Numbered from the stretch's first letter, positions 35,649 to 44,377 are shown. The stretch: DNA of 64,000 nt from Pseudomonas simiae (GCF_900111895.1 NZ_FOKB01000007.1:124001-188000); one strand, 5' to 3'. Notes: generated by a model not told the origin, from the letters alone. Program-made: numbers and translations.

Positions 35649-38306
35649 TCAGAATTGATATTCGACAGTGCCCTGCAACGTGCGCCCACGCCCCAGGGTA
35701 AAGGCCAACACGTCGCCCAGCGGCACCAGATAGGCACGGTCGGTGACGTTTTCCATGGCCAGGCGCAGGGTCAACTGGTCAGTGGCGCGGTAGCTGCTGA
35801 AAAGGTCATAGACCGTGTAGGGCTTCCAGTCGGCCGGATAAACGCCGGTCTGCGAAGTGGTCACGCCGACGCCACCTTTTACGTAGTAACCGCCGCTGTA
35901 GCGGGCGCGAACGCCTACGTCCAGTTTTCGCTCGAAGAAGCGTGCCCCCAGCGTCGCGGTGCCACGGTCCATCGGCATGTGCTCGGAGGAGCCCAGGATT
36001 GCACTGCAGCCCTGCCCCGCATTGGCCACGTCGTCCGGCACCATCGCGGTGACTGGCGCCCGGCTACCCGGCCCTTTCTGGATCTTGGTGACCCCCCCCA
36101 GCCACGCGGTCTTGCTGCAGAACCTGTTGCTGCCGAGCATCCGCGTGTAATTGAACTGGCCATAGGCAAAGCCGGCGTCGTAATCCAGTTGGTACTCGAG
36201 GCCGCGAAAACGCGTGGTCTCCAGGTTGTTCACATACGCCGCATTGCCGATATTGGCGATGCCATAACCGGGCGGCTGTACGCCCAGCGCCATATAGGAG
36301 AAGTCATCCACGCGGGTGTTGAAATACGACACCTTCATGCCCGCGCGATCATCGGCGAACAACAGGTCTTCCTTCAGCACATTGAAGCCCACCTCCCAGG
36401 CGGTGGACGTCTCCGGCTTCAAAAACGGGTTGGGGAAAATCGACTCCGAGCCCCCGCCATGGGGCCTGCCGCTCACCAGGGTTTCGGTGACGGCCGGCGG
36501 GCGCCAGCCCTTGCCGTAGGTGGCGAAGAGTTGCAACCAATCCACGCCTGGCTTGATCGACAGGCCGAAGGTCGGCGAGAAATGCCCCTCTTCCCGATCC
36601 ACGTCATAAGTCATGGGCAAGCCGACTTGACGAGTAGTGCCAATAATAAACGTCCGGGTGTTCAGGCCCGTCTCGCCCCGCAGCCGATAGCGGTCGTAGC
36701 GCAACCCAGCGTTGAGGTTCAGCCAATTGTCATAGTCGTAATCCAGGCGCGTGAACAGGCTGCCCATCGCCCGATCACCTTTGGGCGTGACGCTCTCTGC
36801 CGCCGAGGCCGTCACTGCTGAATCGCTGGCGACCATCTGGTTCGAGTCCGGGCGGACCTTGTCGTAGAAAAACTCCAGGCCATAGTTGGCCTTGATCACG
36901 GACAGTTCACTCAAGGCAAAGGTCGACATGTTCTGTGCCTGGAAACCATAGGTGTTGGTCTGGTACGTGACCTCGTAACCCTTGCTGCTGCCACGGGTCA
37001 GCGTGGATTGATCGTTGCGGGTATCGACGTAATAGAGCTTGGCCTTGAAATCGATCAGCGGATTGTCCGGCGTGTAGCTGTAGTCCAATGCGACGTTCTG
37101 CGCCGTGACATCGCTGCTGCCGAGCTTCTCCCATAACTGGGCTTTTTCAGCGCTCATCATGTTCACGTCGTCGTAGCCGACTGCGGTCGTCAGGTAGCTC
37201 AGTTGCAAACGCTGGTCCACGGGCAAGTTGATACCGAGCTTGAGCAGGCGGGAGCGCATCACCGAGCCCGAATAGGCGACGGTGGTGTTCTTGATCCGTT
37301 CCTGACTGTTCGGCAGGAAGGACGTGCCGGTGCGCAGATCGCCGATACTGCCTTTGGTGCCAGGGTTGTAATCGCCGAGGTGACGCTCACTGGCAGCCAG
37401 CAGCATGTCCCAAACGTCGGTGCCCACGGCAAACGCCGAGCTGCCGATAAAGTGCGTACCGTTGCTGCGCCCGCCCAGCCCAGTGGTCAAACGGATGCGT
37501 CCGCCGATTTCCTTGCCGTCCTTGAGCAGATCGGCGGCTTCCACGGTGCGAAAATTCGCCACCCCGCCGATCACCCCAGCGCCGCCCATCGTGGAGGTGG
37601 CGCCCTTCTCTATCACCACCTCAGACAGCAACTCCGAGTCGACATACAACGTGCCATTGCGTTGCTGGTGGCCGCTTTGTTGATAGTTCTGACGCATGCC
37701 GTCCACTGACATGTTGACCCGGCCGTAGTCCTGGATGCCGCGAATATTCACCGACAAGCCAGGGTCTTGCTGGCTGACCGCCGAGTAGACGCCCGGCGCC
37801 TCCTCCAGCATTTCAGCGGCATGCCGCGGTGGGTTGCGATCCAGTTGCTCGCGCCCGACCACACTCACCGAACGTGGCGTTGAATACACCCAGTCGTTGG
37901 GGTGCAGGCCGGTGATCGTGGTGGTGGCCAACGCCAGCGCAGCGCCACTCTGCTCGACGCGGGTCAGGGTGACTTGACGCTCGCCGTTGAAGCGATACTC
38001 CACCGGTGCATTGCCCAGCAACCGCGCCAACCCTTCCTGCACGCTGTACTGACCGTTCACCGTCGTACTCTGCAAACCTGCGAGCCGCTGGCTGTCGAAC
38101 AACACTTGCAGGCCGGCCTGATCGGCAAACGCCAGTACGGCGCTGCCCAGGGACTGCGCAGGGATATCAAGCATCAGCACGGCAGGTTGCGCAGCCTTCA
38201 CCGCAGGTTGCGCGGCGTACACCGGGGCCGCTGCAGCGAACAGCCCCACGTGGATGGCCAGGGCTAACCGGCTAACGGTGATACGCCCCTTGTTGAGTGC
38301 TGACAT
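35649..38306 (-). CDS. hasR: TonB-dependent haem/hemophore receptor HasR
   Basis: Outer-membrane receptor of 885 residues from the preferred ATG at 38306; a GTG 51 bp upstream is possible. After a signal peptide (...LAIHVGLFAAAAPVYA) comes an STN signalling domain (about 40-115) that talks to the anti-sigma factor, then the plug and a 22-strand barrel ending GTVEYQF. The HasR-type loop GWRPPAVTETLVSGRPHGGG with the IFPNPFLKPETS motif is present; its His is a candidate haem ligand. Order sigma/anti-sigma/receptor/hemophore is the classic has arrangement. Confidence 0.95.
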   Translation of the reverse strand: MSALNKGRITVSRLALAIHVGLFAAAAPVYAAQPAVKAAQPAVLMLDIPAQSLGSAVLAFADQAGLQVLFDSQRLAGLQSTTVNGQYSVQEGLARLLGNAPVEYRFNGERQVTLTRVEQSGAALALATTTITGLHPNDWVYSTPRSVSVVGREQLDRNPPRHAAEMLEEAPGVYSAVSQQDPGLSVNIRGIQDYGRVNMSVDGMRQNYQQSGHQQRNGTLYVDSELLSEVVIEKGATSTMGGAGVIGGVANFRTVEAADLLKDGKEIGGRIRLTTGLGGRSNGTHFIGSSAFAVGTDVWDMLLAASERHLGDYNPGTKGSIGDLRTGTSFLPNSQERIKNTTVAYSGSVMRSRLLKLGINLPVDQRLQLSYLTTAVGYDDVNMMSAEKAQLWEKLGSSDVTAQNVALDYSYTPDNPLIDFKAKLYYVDTRNDQSTLTRGSSKGYEVTYQTNTYGFQAQNMSTFALSELSVIKANYGLEFFYDKVRPDSNQMVASDSAVTASAAESVTPKGDRAMGSLFTRLDYDYDNWLNLNAGLRYDRYRLRGETGLNTRTFIIGTTRQVGLPMTYDVDREEGHFSPTFGLSIKPGVDWLQLFATYGKGWRPPAVTETLVSGRPHGGGSESIFPNPFLKPETSTAWEVGFNVLKEDLLFADDRAGMKVSYFNTRVDDFSYMALGVQPPGYGIANIGNAAYVNNLETTRFRGLEYQLDYDAGFAYGQFNYTRMLGSNRFCSKTAWLGGVTKIQKGPGSRAPVTAMVPDDVANAGQGCSAILGSSEHMPMDRGTATLGARFFERKLDVGVRARYSGGYYVKGGVGVTTSQTGVYPADWKPYTVYDLFSSYRATDQLTLRLAMENVTDRAYLVPLGDVLAFTLGRGRTLQGTVEYQF

Positions 38307-38336
38307 TTCTGAGGTTCCCTGCGCTAAGCGTTTTTT

Positions 38337-38355
38337 GTTTATGCGAATGCTTCTC
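38337..38355. promoter_or_regulatory. Possible Fur box upstream of hasR
   Basis: On the minus strand the sequence GAGAAGCATTCGCATAAAC lies 31 bp upstream of the hasR ATG. It agrees with the 19-bp Fur consensus at 11 positions and resembles common Pseudomonas forms (GAGAA...ATTCGCAT). Assignment is by eye. Confidence 0.4.
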
Positions 38356-38439
38356 ACCTAGCAAGACGTGCGACGCGCAGGAAGTCAGTAAGACTTTTTC
38401 GAAAGTTTTTTTCTGCAGGCAAACAAACCTGTAGGAGGG

Positions 38440-39438
38440 TCAATAGATCAGGCTGAGGCCTGCCAGGTCCAAGCGTTGCACTTGCAGTTCCTGGGTGAGG
38501 GTACCGAGGGCGGTGTCGAGCATGTCGAGTCGAAACACGCCACTGACTTCGCGATCGCCCAGTGCCGAATCGGTGAGCACCACGCGTCCGGGGCGGTAAC
38601 GGTTGAGTTGCTCGATGACTTTGGTCAAGGGCTGGCGATCAAAGATCAGCACACCGCGTCGCCAACTGGTGGCGCGTTCTACATCGAGCTGTTCCAGGGG
38701 CACGATGCCTTCCTGGAGGTTGTAGCGCGCGGCCAGGCCGTCCTTGAGCACCCGGTCGGCCGGGCCCTTTTTCGGGATGGCCTGCAGGGAAACCTCGACA
38801 CTGTGTTCGAGCACGCCGACCCACGCCTGGCTATCGCCTTCGCGTTCCACCACAAACCGCGTGCCCAGCGCCCGGGTCTGCCCCCCGGCGCTCTGCACCA
38901 CGAACGGCCGGGTTTCCTCGCCCACCATCGGCGCCACATCAAAGATCGCCGAGCCCTGGAGCAGGCTGATACGGCGCTGCACACCGTCGTAGTCCAGGCG
39001 GATGGCACTGCCGGAGTCCAATTCCACCTTGCTGCCATCGGCCAGGTGGACGGTGCGCACCTCGCCTTTTTCGGTCATGTAGTCGGCTTGCATACGCAGC
39101 AACACGTCCGGCCCACGCACCCAGCCGACGCCGGCCACCACCACGACCAATGCAATGGCCGCCACACGTTGCCACGGCCTTCGCCGTTTGGAGCGCCGCG
39201 CAGGCAGGGCCGCCGCCGACGGACGTTGACGGTGCACCGGTTCTTCCTTGTACACGTCGCCCAACGCCGCCCACGTTTGTTCGGCAAAGCGCAATGCCGC
39301 TTCATGGCGGCTGTCGCAGGCGATCCAATGCTGCAGCTCGGCCTGTTCCTGGTCGGTCAGGGCACCGGCGTGCAAGCGCACCGCCCACTCGGCGGCCGCC
39401 TCGGTAATGCTGTGCTGTTGCGGACCCTGGCTATTCAC
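38440..39438 (-). CDS. hasS: FecR-type anti-sigma factor HasS
   Basis: Inner-membrane regulator of 332 residues. It has an N-terminal cytoplasmic DUF4880 segment (AAAEWAVRLHAGALTDQEQAELQHW, about 14-38), one transmembrane helix (VAAIALVVVVAGVGWV, about 93-108) and a periplasmic FecR domain (KVELDSGSAIRLDYD...). It holds or activates the ECF sigma factor according to the state of the HasR STN domain. The start appears to be GTG. It lies between hasI and hasR on the same strand. Confidence 0.92.
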   Translation of the reverse strand: MNSQGPQQHSITEAAAEWAVRLHAGALTDQEQAELQHWIACDSRHEAALRFAEQTWAALGDVYKEEPVHRQRPSAAALPARRSKRRRPWQRVAAIALVVVVAGVGWVRGPDVLLRMQADYMTEKGEVRTVHLADGSKVELDSGSAIRLDYDGVQRRISLLQGSAIFDVAPMVGEETRPFVVQSAGGQTRALGTRFVVEREGDSQAWVGVLEHSVEVSLQAIPKKGPADRVLKDGLAARYNLQEGIVPLEQLDVERATSWRRGVLIFDRQPLTKVIEQLNRYRPGRVVLTDSALGDREVSGVFRLDMLDTALGTLTQELQVQRLDLAGLSLIY

Positions 39439-39501
39439 GTGTGAATCTCGAATTTTTCATTATGTAACGCTGTGACGACTGACCTGGCGTTTTTCGGTAA
39501 T

Positions 39502-40023
39502 TCATTCGTCGGATGGCGCCACCTCGCCGTCCTGCAAGCGCTGCATCACGTAAGCCAACGCCTTGGCCAGGTGCTTTTGTACGGAGCTGTCAGAGATGTC
39601 CAAGTGCCGGGCGACCTGGGCGTGGGTCATGCCTTCGATACGGTTGAGGCGGAAAATCTGCTGGGTGCGTTCCGGCAACTCCGCCAGTGCCTGCTTCAAT
39701 GCCTGTCGCTGTTGCTGCGCCATTGCCTGAGCCTCCAACCCGGCCACTTCATCTTCAATCTCGGCCAGCGCCTCATGGGGCACGGCGTCTGTCTTGCGCC
39801 GCGCTTCCTGACGAATATGGTCGATCAGCAGATTGCTCGCCGTCCGATAGAGATAGCCCTGGGAGTTGTCGATGCGCTCGCCGGCCGGCTTTTCCGCCAG
39901 GCGCAGGAAACTCTCCTGTACCAGGTCTGCGGCCAACTGCGGGTCCCGTACCTTGCGCGCCAGATACCCGCGCAGGGTATCGGCATGCTTGAGAAACAGG
40001 CCTTTGAGATCCACGTCCGACAA
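39502..40023 (-). CDS. hasI: ECF sigma factor of the FecI type, HasI
   Basis: Sigma-70 family protein of 173 residues with region 2 (LVQESFLRLAEKP...YLYRTASNLLIDHIRQ) and region 4 (LPERTQQIFRLNRIEGMTHAQVARHLDISDSSVQKHLAKAL). The iron-starvation (FecI) group pairs with FecR-type regulators, here hasS 63 bp downstream. The start is read as TTG at 40023 after GGGAGTCGG. It should direct transcription of hasR and the downstream genes when haem-loaded HasA meets HasR. Confidence 0.93.
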   Translation of the reverse strand: MSDVDLKGLFLKHADTLRGYLARKVRDPQLAADLVQESFLRLAEKPAGERIDNSQGYLYRTASNLLIDHIRQEARRKTDAVPHEALAEIEDEVAGLEAQAMAQQQRQALKQALAELPERTQQIFRLNRIEGMTHAQVARHLDISDSSVQKHLAKALAYVMQRLQDGEVAPSDE

Positions 40024-40073
40024 ACCGACTCCCTGGAATGTTAAGGAAACAGGCGGGCATCTTAAGCGTTGTC

Positions 40074-40092
40074 GAGAATGATTTTCAATTGA
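40074..40092. promoter_or_regulatory. Possible Fur box upstream of hasI
   Basis: GAGAATGATTTTCAATTGA, 51 bp upstream of hasI, matches 12 of 19 positions of the Fur consensus, including the GA-AATGAT--TCA core. Iron control of the sigma gene is usual for has systems. Confidence 0.5.
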
Positions 40093-40132
40093 TATCTAAT
40101 CTGATCCGCCCGTATGAAAGGCCTGATTAACA

Positions 40133-40147
40133 GTTCGATAATCGAAC
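40133..40147. promoter_or_regulatory. PcaR-like palindromic operator upstream of the quinate genes
   Basis: GTTCGATAATCGAAC is a perfect 15-bp palindrome (central base aside), 82 bp upstream of the 3-dehydroquinase start. It differs by one base from GTTCGATAATCGCAC, the sequence I recall for the PcaR operator of P. putida. The same site recurs in the quiC/MFS promoter (44378-44392). Confidence 0.6.
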
Positions 40148-40170
40148 ACATCCACCGCCACCGATTGACC

Positions 40171-40193
40171 AAATTAACCATCCGGTACATTTT
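40171..40193 (-). promoter_or_regulatory. Shared quinate-cluster motif, copy 1
   Basis: On the minus strand: AAAATGTAC-N5-GGTTAATTT. An almost identical motif lies at 44352-44374. It is a candidate operator for the cluster's TetR regulator, 36 bp upstream of the 3-dehydroquinase start. Confidence 0.5.
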
Positions 40194-40229
40194 ACCTCCA
40201 CAACGAACAATAACTGTGGAGACCCCCTA

Positions 40230-40679
40230 ATGCCGCCTATCGTGCTGGTGCTCAACGGCCCCAACCTCAACCTGCTCGGTACCCGCGAGCCCGCCACCTA
40301 CGGCCATGAAACCCTGGCCGATGTCGCCGCGCTGTGTGGCCGCAGTGCCGAACAGCTCGGGCTGAAAATCGAATTTCGCCAGACCAACCACGAAGGCGAA
40401 CTGCTCGACTGGATCCACGGCGCCCGCGCCCGCTGCGCCGGTATCGTGATCAACCCGGCCGCCTGGACCCACACCTCGGTGGCGATTCGTGACGCGCTGG
40501 TCGCCAGCGAAGTGCCGGTGATCGAAGTGCATCTGTCCAACGTGCATGCCCGCGAAGCGTTCCGGCATCACTCGTTTGTGTCGCCCATCGCCAAGGCCGT
40601 CCTCGCAGGCTTCGGTAGCCATGGCTACCACCTGGCACTTGAACACTTCAGCCAGCTGTTAAAAGGGTCGGCCCGATGA
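40230..40679 (+). CDS. aroQ: Type II 3-dehydroquinate dehydratase (catabolic copy)
   Basis: Dodecameric type II dehydroquinase of 149 residues converting 3-dehydroquinate to 3-dehydroshikimate. Motifs: NGPNLNLLGTREPATYG (residues 9-25, catalytic Tyr24), the QTNHEGELLDWIH segment, NPAAWTHTSVAIRDAL (about 75-90) and EVHLSNVHAREAFRHHS (about 99-115). Location beside quinate/shikimate dehydrogenase and quiC, as in PA0245, points to quinate catabolism rather than aromatic amino acid synthesis. An AACAATAA motif (40206-40213) just upstream of the GGAG site is a possible Crc/Hfq target. The stop overlaps the next start (ATGA). Confidence 0.93.
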   Translation: MPPIVLVLNGPNLNLLGTREPATYGHETLADVAALCGRSAEQLGLKIEFRQTNHEGELLDWIHGARARCAGIVINPAAWTHTSVAIRDALVASEVPVIEVHLSNVHAREAFRHHSFVSPIAKAVLAGFGSHGYHLALEHFSQLLKGSAR

Positions 40680-41524
40680 AACCGCGCATTCTCGCCGGCC
40701 TGATCGGCGCCGGCATCCAGGCCTCCCGCACACCCGCCCTGCACGAACAGGAAGGTGATGCCCGGGGCCTGCGCTACCTGTATCGCCTGATAGACCTTGA
40801 GCCGCTGCACCTGGACACCAACGCCCTGCCCCACCTGCTGGACGCGGCCGAGTTGATGCACTTCACCGGCCTGAACATTACCTACCCGTGCAAGCAGGCC
40901 ATCCTGCCGTTGCTCGATGAACTGTCTGACGAGGCTCGCGGCATTGGCGCGGTCAACACCGTGGTGTTCAAGGACGGCAAGCGCATCGGTCACAACACCG
41001 ACTGCCTGGGGTTTGCCGAAGGCTTTCGGCGCAACTTGAAGGATGTGGCACGCCAGCGCGTGGTGCAGATGGGCGCCGGCGGTGCGGGCGCGGCGGTGGC
41101 GCATGCGCTGCTGGGCGAAGGTGTGCAGCAGTTGAGTATTTTCGACGTGGACATCAGCCGCGCCCGCGACCTTGTGGATAACCTCGCGCAGCGTTTCGGC
41201 ACGGGTCGCGCTCAAGTGGGCAGCCAACTGGAAAATGCCATGGCCGAGGCCGATGGCCTGGTGAACACCACACCGATGGGCATGGCCAAGTTGCCGGGCA
41301 CACCGGTTCCGGCCACCTTGCTACGCACAGAATTGTGGGTGGCGGAAATCGTGTATTTCCCACTGGAAACCGAACTGCTGCGTGATGCCCGTGCCTTGGG
41401 TTGCCGTACGCTGGATGGCGGCAACATGGCGGTGTTTCAGGCGGTGAAGGCGTTTGAGTTATTCAGTGGGGAAGTGCCGGATGCGCAGCGGATGCTGGCG
41501 CACTTCCAAAGCATGAATACCTGA
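40676..41524 (+). CDS. NAD-type quinate/shikimate dehydrogenase (AroE-like)
   Basis: AroE-family oxidoreductase of 282 residues. It has the catalytic NITYPCK Lys (about 68-74) and NTDCLGF Asp (about 106). The nucleotide motif GAGGAGAAVAHALL is followed by LSIFDVDISRA, and the acidic residue after the second strand favours NAD over NADP, as in catabolic quinate/shikimate dehydrogenases. The substrate-end motif ASRTPALHE differs from the SLSP of biosynthetic AroE. It oxidises quinate and/or shikimate, feeding AroQ and QuiC. Equivalent to PA0244 by position. Confidence 0.88.
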   Translation: MKPRILAGLIGAGIQASRTPALHEQEGDARGLRYLYRLIDLEPLHLDTNALPHLLDAAELMHFTGLNITYPCKQAILPLLDELSDEARGIGAVNTVVFKDGKRIGHNTDCLGFAEGFRRNLKDVARQRVVQMGAGGAGAAVAHALLGEGVQQLSIFDVDISRARDLVDNLAQRFGTGRAQVGSQLENAMAEADGLVNTTPMGMAKLPGTPVPATLLRTELWVAEIVYFPLETELLRDARALGCRTLDGGNMAVFQAVKAFELFSGEVPDAQRMLAHFQSMNT

Positions 41525-41545
41525 CAGAAGAAACCAAACCCAAAG

Positions 41546-41633
41546 GTGGGAGCGGGCTTGCTCGCGAATGCGGTGTTTCAGTCACGATTCAGTTGACTGA
41601 CCCACCGTATTCGCGAGCAAGCCCGCTCCCACA
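41546..41633. repeat. REPIN between convergent genes
   Basis: Inverted arms of the GTGGGAGCGGGCTTGCTCGC class with the longer AATGCGGTG...CACCGTATT extension, between the dehydrogenase and the TetR gene. Confidence 0.92.
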
Positions 41634-41657
41634 GGGACTGCACTCCGCCGTGCGTAC

Positions 41658-42299
41658 TCAGGCCTGCAAGTAACGCATCACTGAATCACAAATCATGTCC
41701 CGATGCCGCTGTTTAACCGCCTCATCCGACAGCTCGATCTGAAAGATCTCACTGAACGTATGGCGGTTGGACACGCGGTAAAAGCTGAACGAGTTGATCA
41801 GCAGGTGCACGTCCAGCGGCTCCAGTCCCTCGCGAAACAACCCCAGCTCAGCCCCACGGCGCAACGTCGCACCCAGCGCTTCCAGGATGTTGCTGTTCAT
41901 CGCCTTGATCGAATCCGAACGCTTCACGTACTCGGCATTGTGGATATTTTCGATGCTGACAATGCGCACGAAATCCACGTTCTGGTCGTGGTGATCAAAG
42001 GTGAATTCCACCAGCCGCCGGATCGCCTCACGGGGTTCCAGCGCGGTGAGGTTCATGCGGGTTTCGGTCGTGCGAATGTCGCCGTAGAGCTTCTCCAGCA
42101 CCTCGACGTACAGCTGCTCCTTGCTGCCGAAGTAGTAATAGATCATGCGCTTGGAGGTGTGGATGCGCTCGGCGATCGCGTCCACCCGAGCGCCGGAAAG
42201 GCCCTGCTGGACAAACTCGACGATGGCTTCCTGGAGTATGTTTTCGCGGGTCTTTTCCGGATTGTTCTTACGACTCTTGCGGGGTGCCTCGGTGGTCAT
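41658..42299 (-). CDS. TetR-family regulator of the quinate cluster
   Basis: Repressor-type protein of 213 residues with an N-terminal helix-turn-helix (REIL-like start TRENILQEAIVEFVQQGLSGARVDAIAERIHTSKRMIYYYFGSKEQLY at about 18-65) and a ligand-binding C-terminus containing the TetR_C group motif FVRIVSIENIHNAEYV. It is 78 bp downstream of quiC on the same strand and corresponds to PA0243. It probably senses a quinate-pathway intermediate and controls quiC, the MFS gene and the aroQ operon; the target motif is suggested at 40171 and 44352. Confidence 0.88.
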   Translation of the reverse strand: MTTEAPRKSRKNNPEKTRENILQEAIVEFVQQGLSGARVDAIAERIHTSKRMIYYYFGSKEQLYVEVLEKLYGDIRTTETRMNLTALEPREAIRRLVEFTFDHHDQNVDFVRIVSIENIHNAEYVKRSDSIKAMNSNILEALGATLRRGAELGLFREGLEPLDVHLLINSFSFYRVSNRHTFSEIFQIELSDEAVKQRHRDMICDSVMRYLQA

Positions 42300-42377
42300 G
42301 GTGCGCTCACGGCCAGTGTTATGCAGGCCGTGATTATGGGCCGCGATGCTGCCTGAAAGAAAGCACCTGACCCAGCG

Positions 42378-44279
42378 TTATAAACGCGCCTGGCGTACCG
42401 CGCCGCTGCGGGATTTGGCCATCGCGGCCAGGCGCACCGCCACATTGGCCGCGCCATAGCCGGCATAGCCGTTCTTGCGCTGGATGATCTCGAAGAAAAA
42501 CCGCCCTTCAAAGGGTTCGGTGTACACATGAAACAACTCGCCCCCCTGAGCGTCGCGGTCATACAACACGTTGTAGTACGCCAACTCGCTGAGGAACTCG
42601 TCGTCGAAATCAAAACGCGCCGCCAGGTCGTCATAGTAGTTGAGCGGGATATCCAGCAGCGGCACACCCGCCTCTTTGGCGCGGCGCACTTCGGCGAAAA
42701 TATCCGCGCAGTCGAAGGCAATGTGGTGCACGCCCGAGCCGCGATAGCTCGACAGCGCATGGGAAATCGCAGTGTTGCGGTTTTCGGAGATGTTCAGCGG
42801 CAGGCGGATCGAGCTGCAACGGCTACGCAGCGCACGGCTTTTCACCAAACCATACGGGTCGGGCAGCACCACTTCGTCGTCGGCTTCAAAGTCCAGCAGG
42901 CTCTTGTAGAACAGCACCCAACTGTCGAGGCTGTCGGCCGGCAAAGCCATGGCCATGTGGTCGATGCGCAGCAAGCCGCCGCTGGATGATGCGGCGGGCT
43001 GCAGGTTGAAGTCGGTGTCGTACAACCCGCCTTCGCTCGGATCCACCAGATAAATCAGGCTGCCATCCGGCGCGCGCACCGCCGCCAGTTCCAGCTCGTT
43101 AGGCCCGACCAGGCCGCGATACGGCTGGCCTTTGTAAGCCATCGCGCGCTCCAGGGCCTTGGCGCTGTCCTTGACCCGAATCGCGGTGGCGCACAACGAC
43201 GGCCCGTGGGCCTCAAAAAAGTTGTGGGCAAACGAATAGGGCTCGCAGTTGAGGATCAGGTTGATATCGCCCTGGCGCAACAGGCTCACGCTCTTGGAGC
43301 GATGCTGCCCGGCCTTGACGAAACCCAGGCGTTCCAGCCAGTAGGTGAGCTTGGCGCCGAGGCTTTCGTCCACGGCAAATTCGAGGAACTCGATGCCGTC
43401 GTATTCACTGGCCGCCGGGGTGTCGAACAGGATATCGAGCGGTTGTGCAGGAGCCTCCTGCTGCAGGCGCTCGCGGGTTTTCTCTTCCAGGTACAGCAAG
43501 GAGCGCAAGCCATCCGCCGCATTCGCACGGGTCGGCGCAGCGCGGAAGCCGTCGTTGAAAATTTCCAGGGACAGCGGCCCGGTGTAACCGCTCTTGATGA
43601 TCGGCGCGAGGAACCCTGCCAGGTCGAACTCACCTTGGCCGGGGAAGCAGCGGAAATGTCGGCTCCACTCCAGCACGTCCATGGCCAGGATCGGCGCGTC
43701 GGCCATTTGCACGAAGAAAATCTTGTCGCCGGGAATCTCGGCGATAGCACTTGGGTCGCCTTTGAGGGAGAGGGTGTGGAAGCTGTCGAGCAATACGCCG
43801 AGGTTAGGGTGATCAACCTGACGCACCAGGTTCCACACCTGTTGCCAGGTATTCACATGCTTGCCCCAGGCCAACGCTTCATAGCCAATGCGCAGGCCAC
43901 GACGGCCAGCGTGTTCGGCGAGCAGGCTCAGGTCATCGAGCAAGATACGCTCGTCCCCCACGCAGTCGGCCGAGGCATTGCTGCACACCAGCACCAGGTC
44001 GGTGCCCAGTTCCTGCATCAAGTCGAATTTGCGTTCGGCGCGTTCCAGGTTGCGTGCCAGGCGGTCACGGCGGCAGCCTTCAAAGTCGCGGAACGGCTGG
44101 AACAAGGTGATGGCGATGCCCAGATCGGCGCACATCTGCCTAACTTCGCGGGGGCTGCCGTCGTAATACAACAGATCGTTTTCGAAGATTTCTACACCGT
44201 CGAACCCGGCGGCCGCGATGGCTTCGAGTTTTTCCGGCAGGGTTCCGCTCAAGGAAACGGTGGCAATAGAGCGTTGCAT
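42378..44279 (-). CDS. quiC: 3-dehydroshikimate dehydratase QuiC (sugar-isomerase and dioxygenase-like fusion)
   Basis: Converts 3-dehydroshikimate to protocatechuate. It has 633 residues in two parts: an N-terminal xylose-isomerase-like TIM barrel (1-275) that is the active dehydratase, and a C-terminal 4-hydroxyphenylpyruvate dioxygenase-like (vicinal oxygen chelate) part (about 295-625). The metal ligands fall exactly at the positions I recall for P. putida QuiC1: Glu134 (GYEALAW), Asp165 (LLDSFH), Gln191 (FVQMAD) and Glu239 (SLEIFND). ATG follows GGGAGTCGCCC. It is divergent from the MFS gene, with a PcaR-like site between them. Confidence 0.95.
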   Translation of the reverse strand: MQRSIATVSLSGTLPEKLEAIAAAGFDGVEIFENDLLYYDGSPREVRQMCADLGIAITLFQPFRDFEGCRRDRLARNLERAERKFDLMQELGTDLVLVCSNASADCVGDERILLDDLSLLAEHAGRRGLRIGYEALAWGKHVNTWQQVWNLVRQVDHPNLGVLLDSFHTLSLKGDPSAIAEIPGDKIFFVQMADAPILAMDVLEWSRHFRCFPGQGEFDLAGFLAPIIKSGYTGPLSLEIFNDGFRAAPTRANAADGLRSLLYLEEKTRERLQQEAPAQPLDILFDTPAASEYDGIEFLEFAVDESLGAKLTYWLERLGFVKAGQHRSKSVSLLRQGDINLILNCEPYSFAHNFFEAHGPSLCATAIRVKDSAKALERAMAYKGQPYRGLVGPNELELAAVRAPDGSLIYLVDPSEGGLYDTDFNLQPAASSSGGLLRIDHMAMALPADSLDSWVLFYKSLLDFEADDEVVLPDPYGLVKSRALRSRCSSIRLPLNISENRNTAISHALSSYRGSGVHHIAFDCADIFAEVRRAKEAGVPLLDIPLNYYDDLAARFDFDDEFLSELAYYNVLYDRDAQGGELFHVYTEPFEGRFFFEIIQRKNGYAGYGAANVAVRLAAMAKSRSGAVRQARL

Positions 44280-44351
44280 GGGCGACTCCCGGCGTTTGAG
44301 GCTGGTCTTATTTACGGCAAATTATTGGCCGCTAAACTGTTCACAGCAATT

Positions 44352-44374
44352 AAAATGTACGAACCGGTTAGTTT
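44352..44374 (+). promoter_or_regulatory. Shared quinate-cluster motif, copy 2
   Basis: AAAATGTAC-N5-GGTTAGTTT, matching the motif at 40171-40193 on the other strand in 17 of 18 defined positions. It is 3 bp from the PcaR-like box in the quiC/MFS promoter region. Confidence 0.5.
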
Positions 44375-44377
44375 TTG

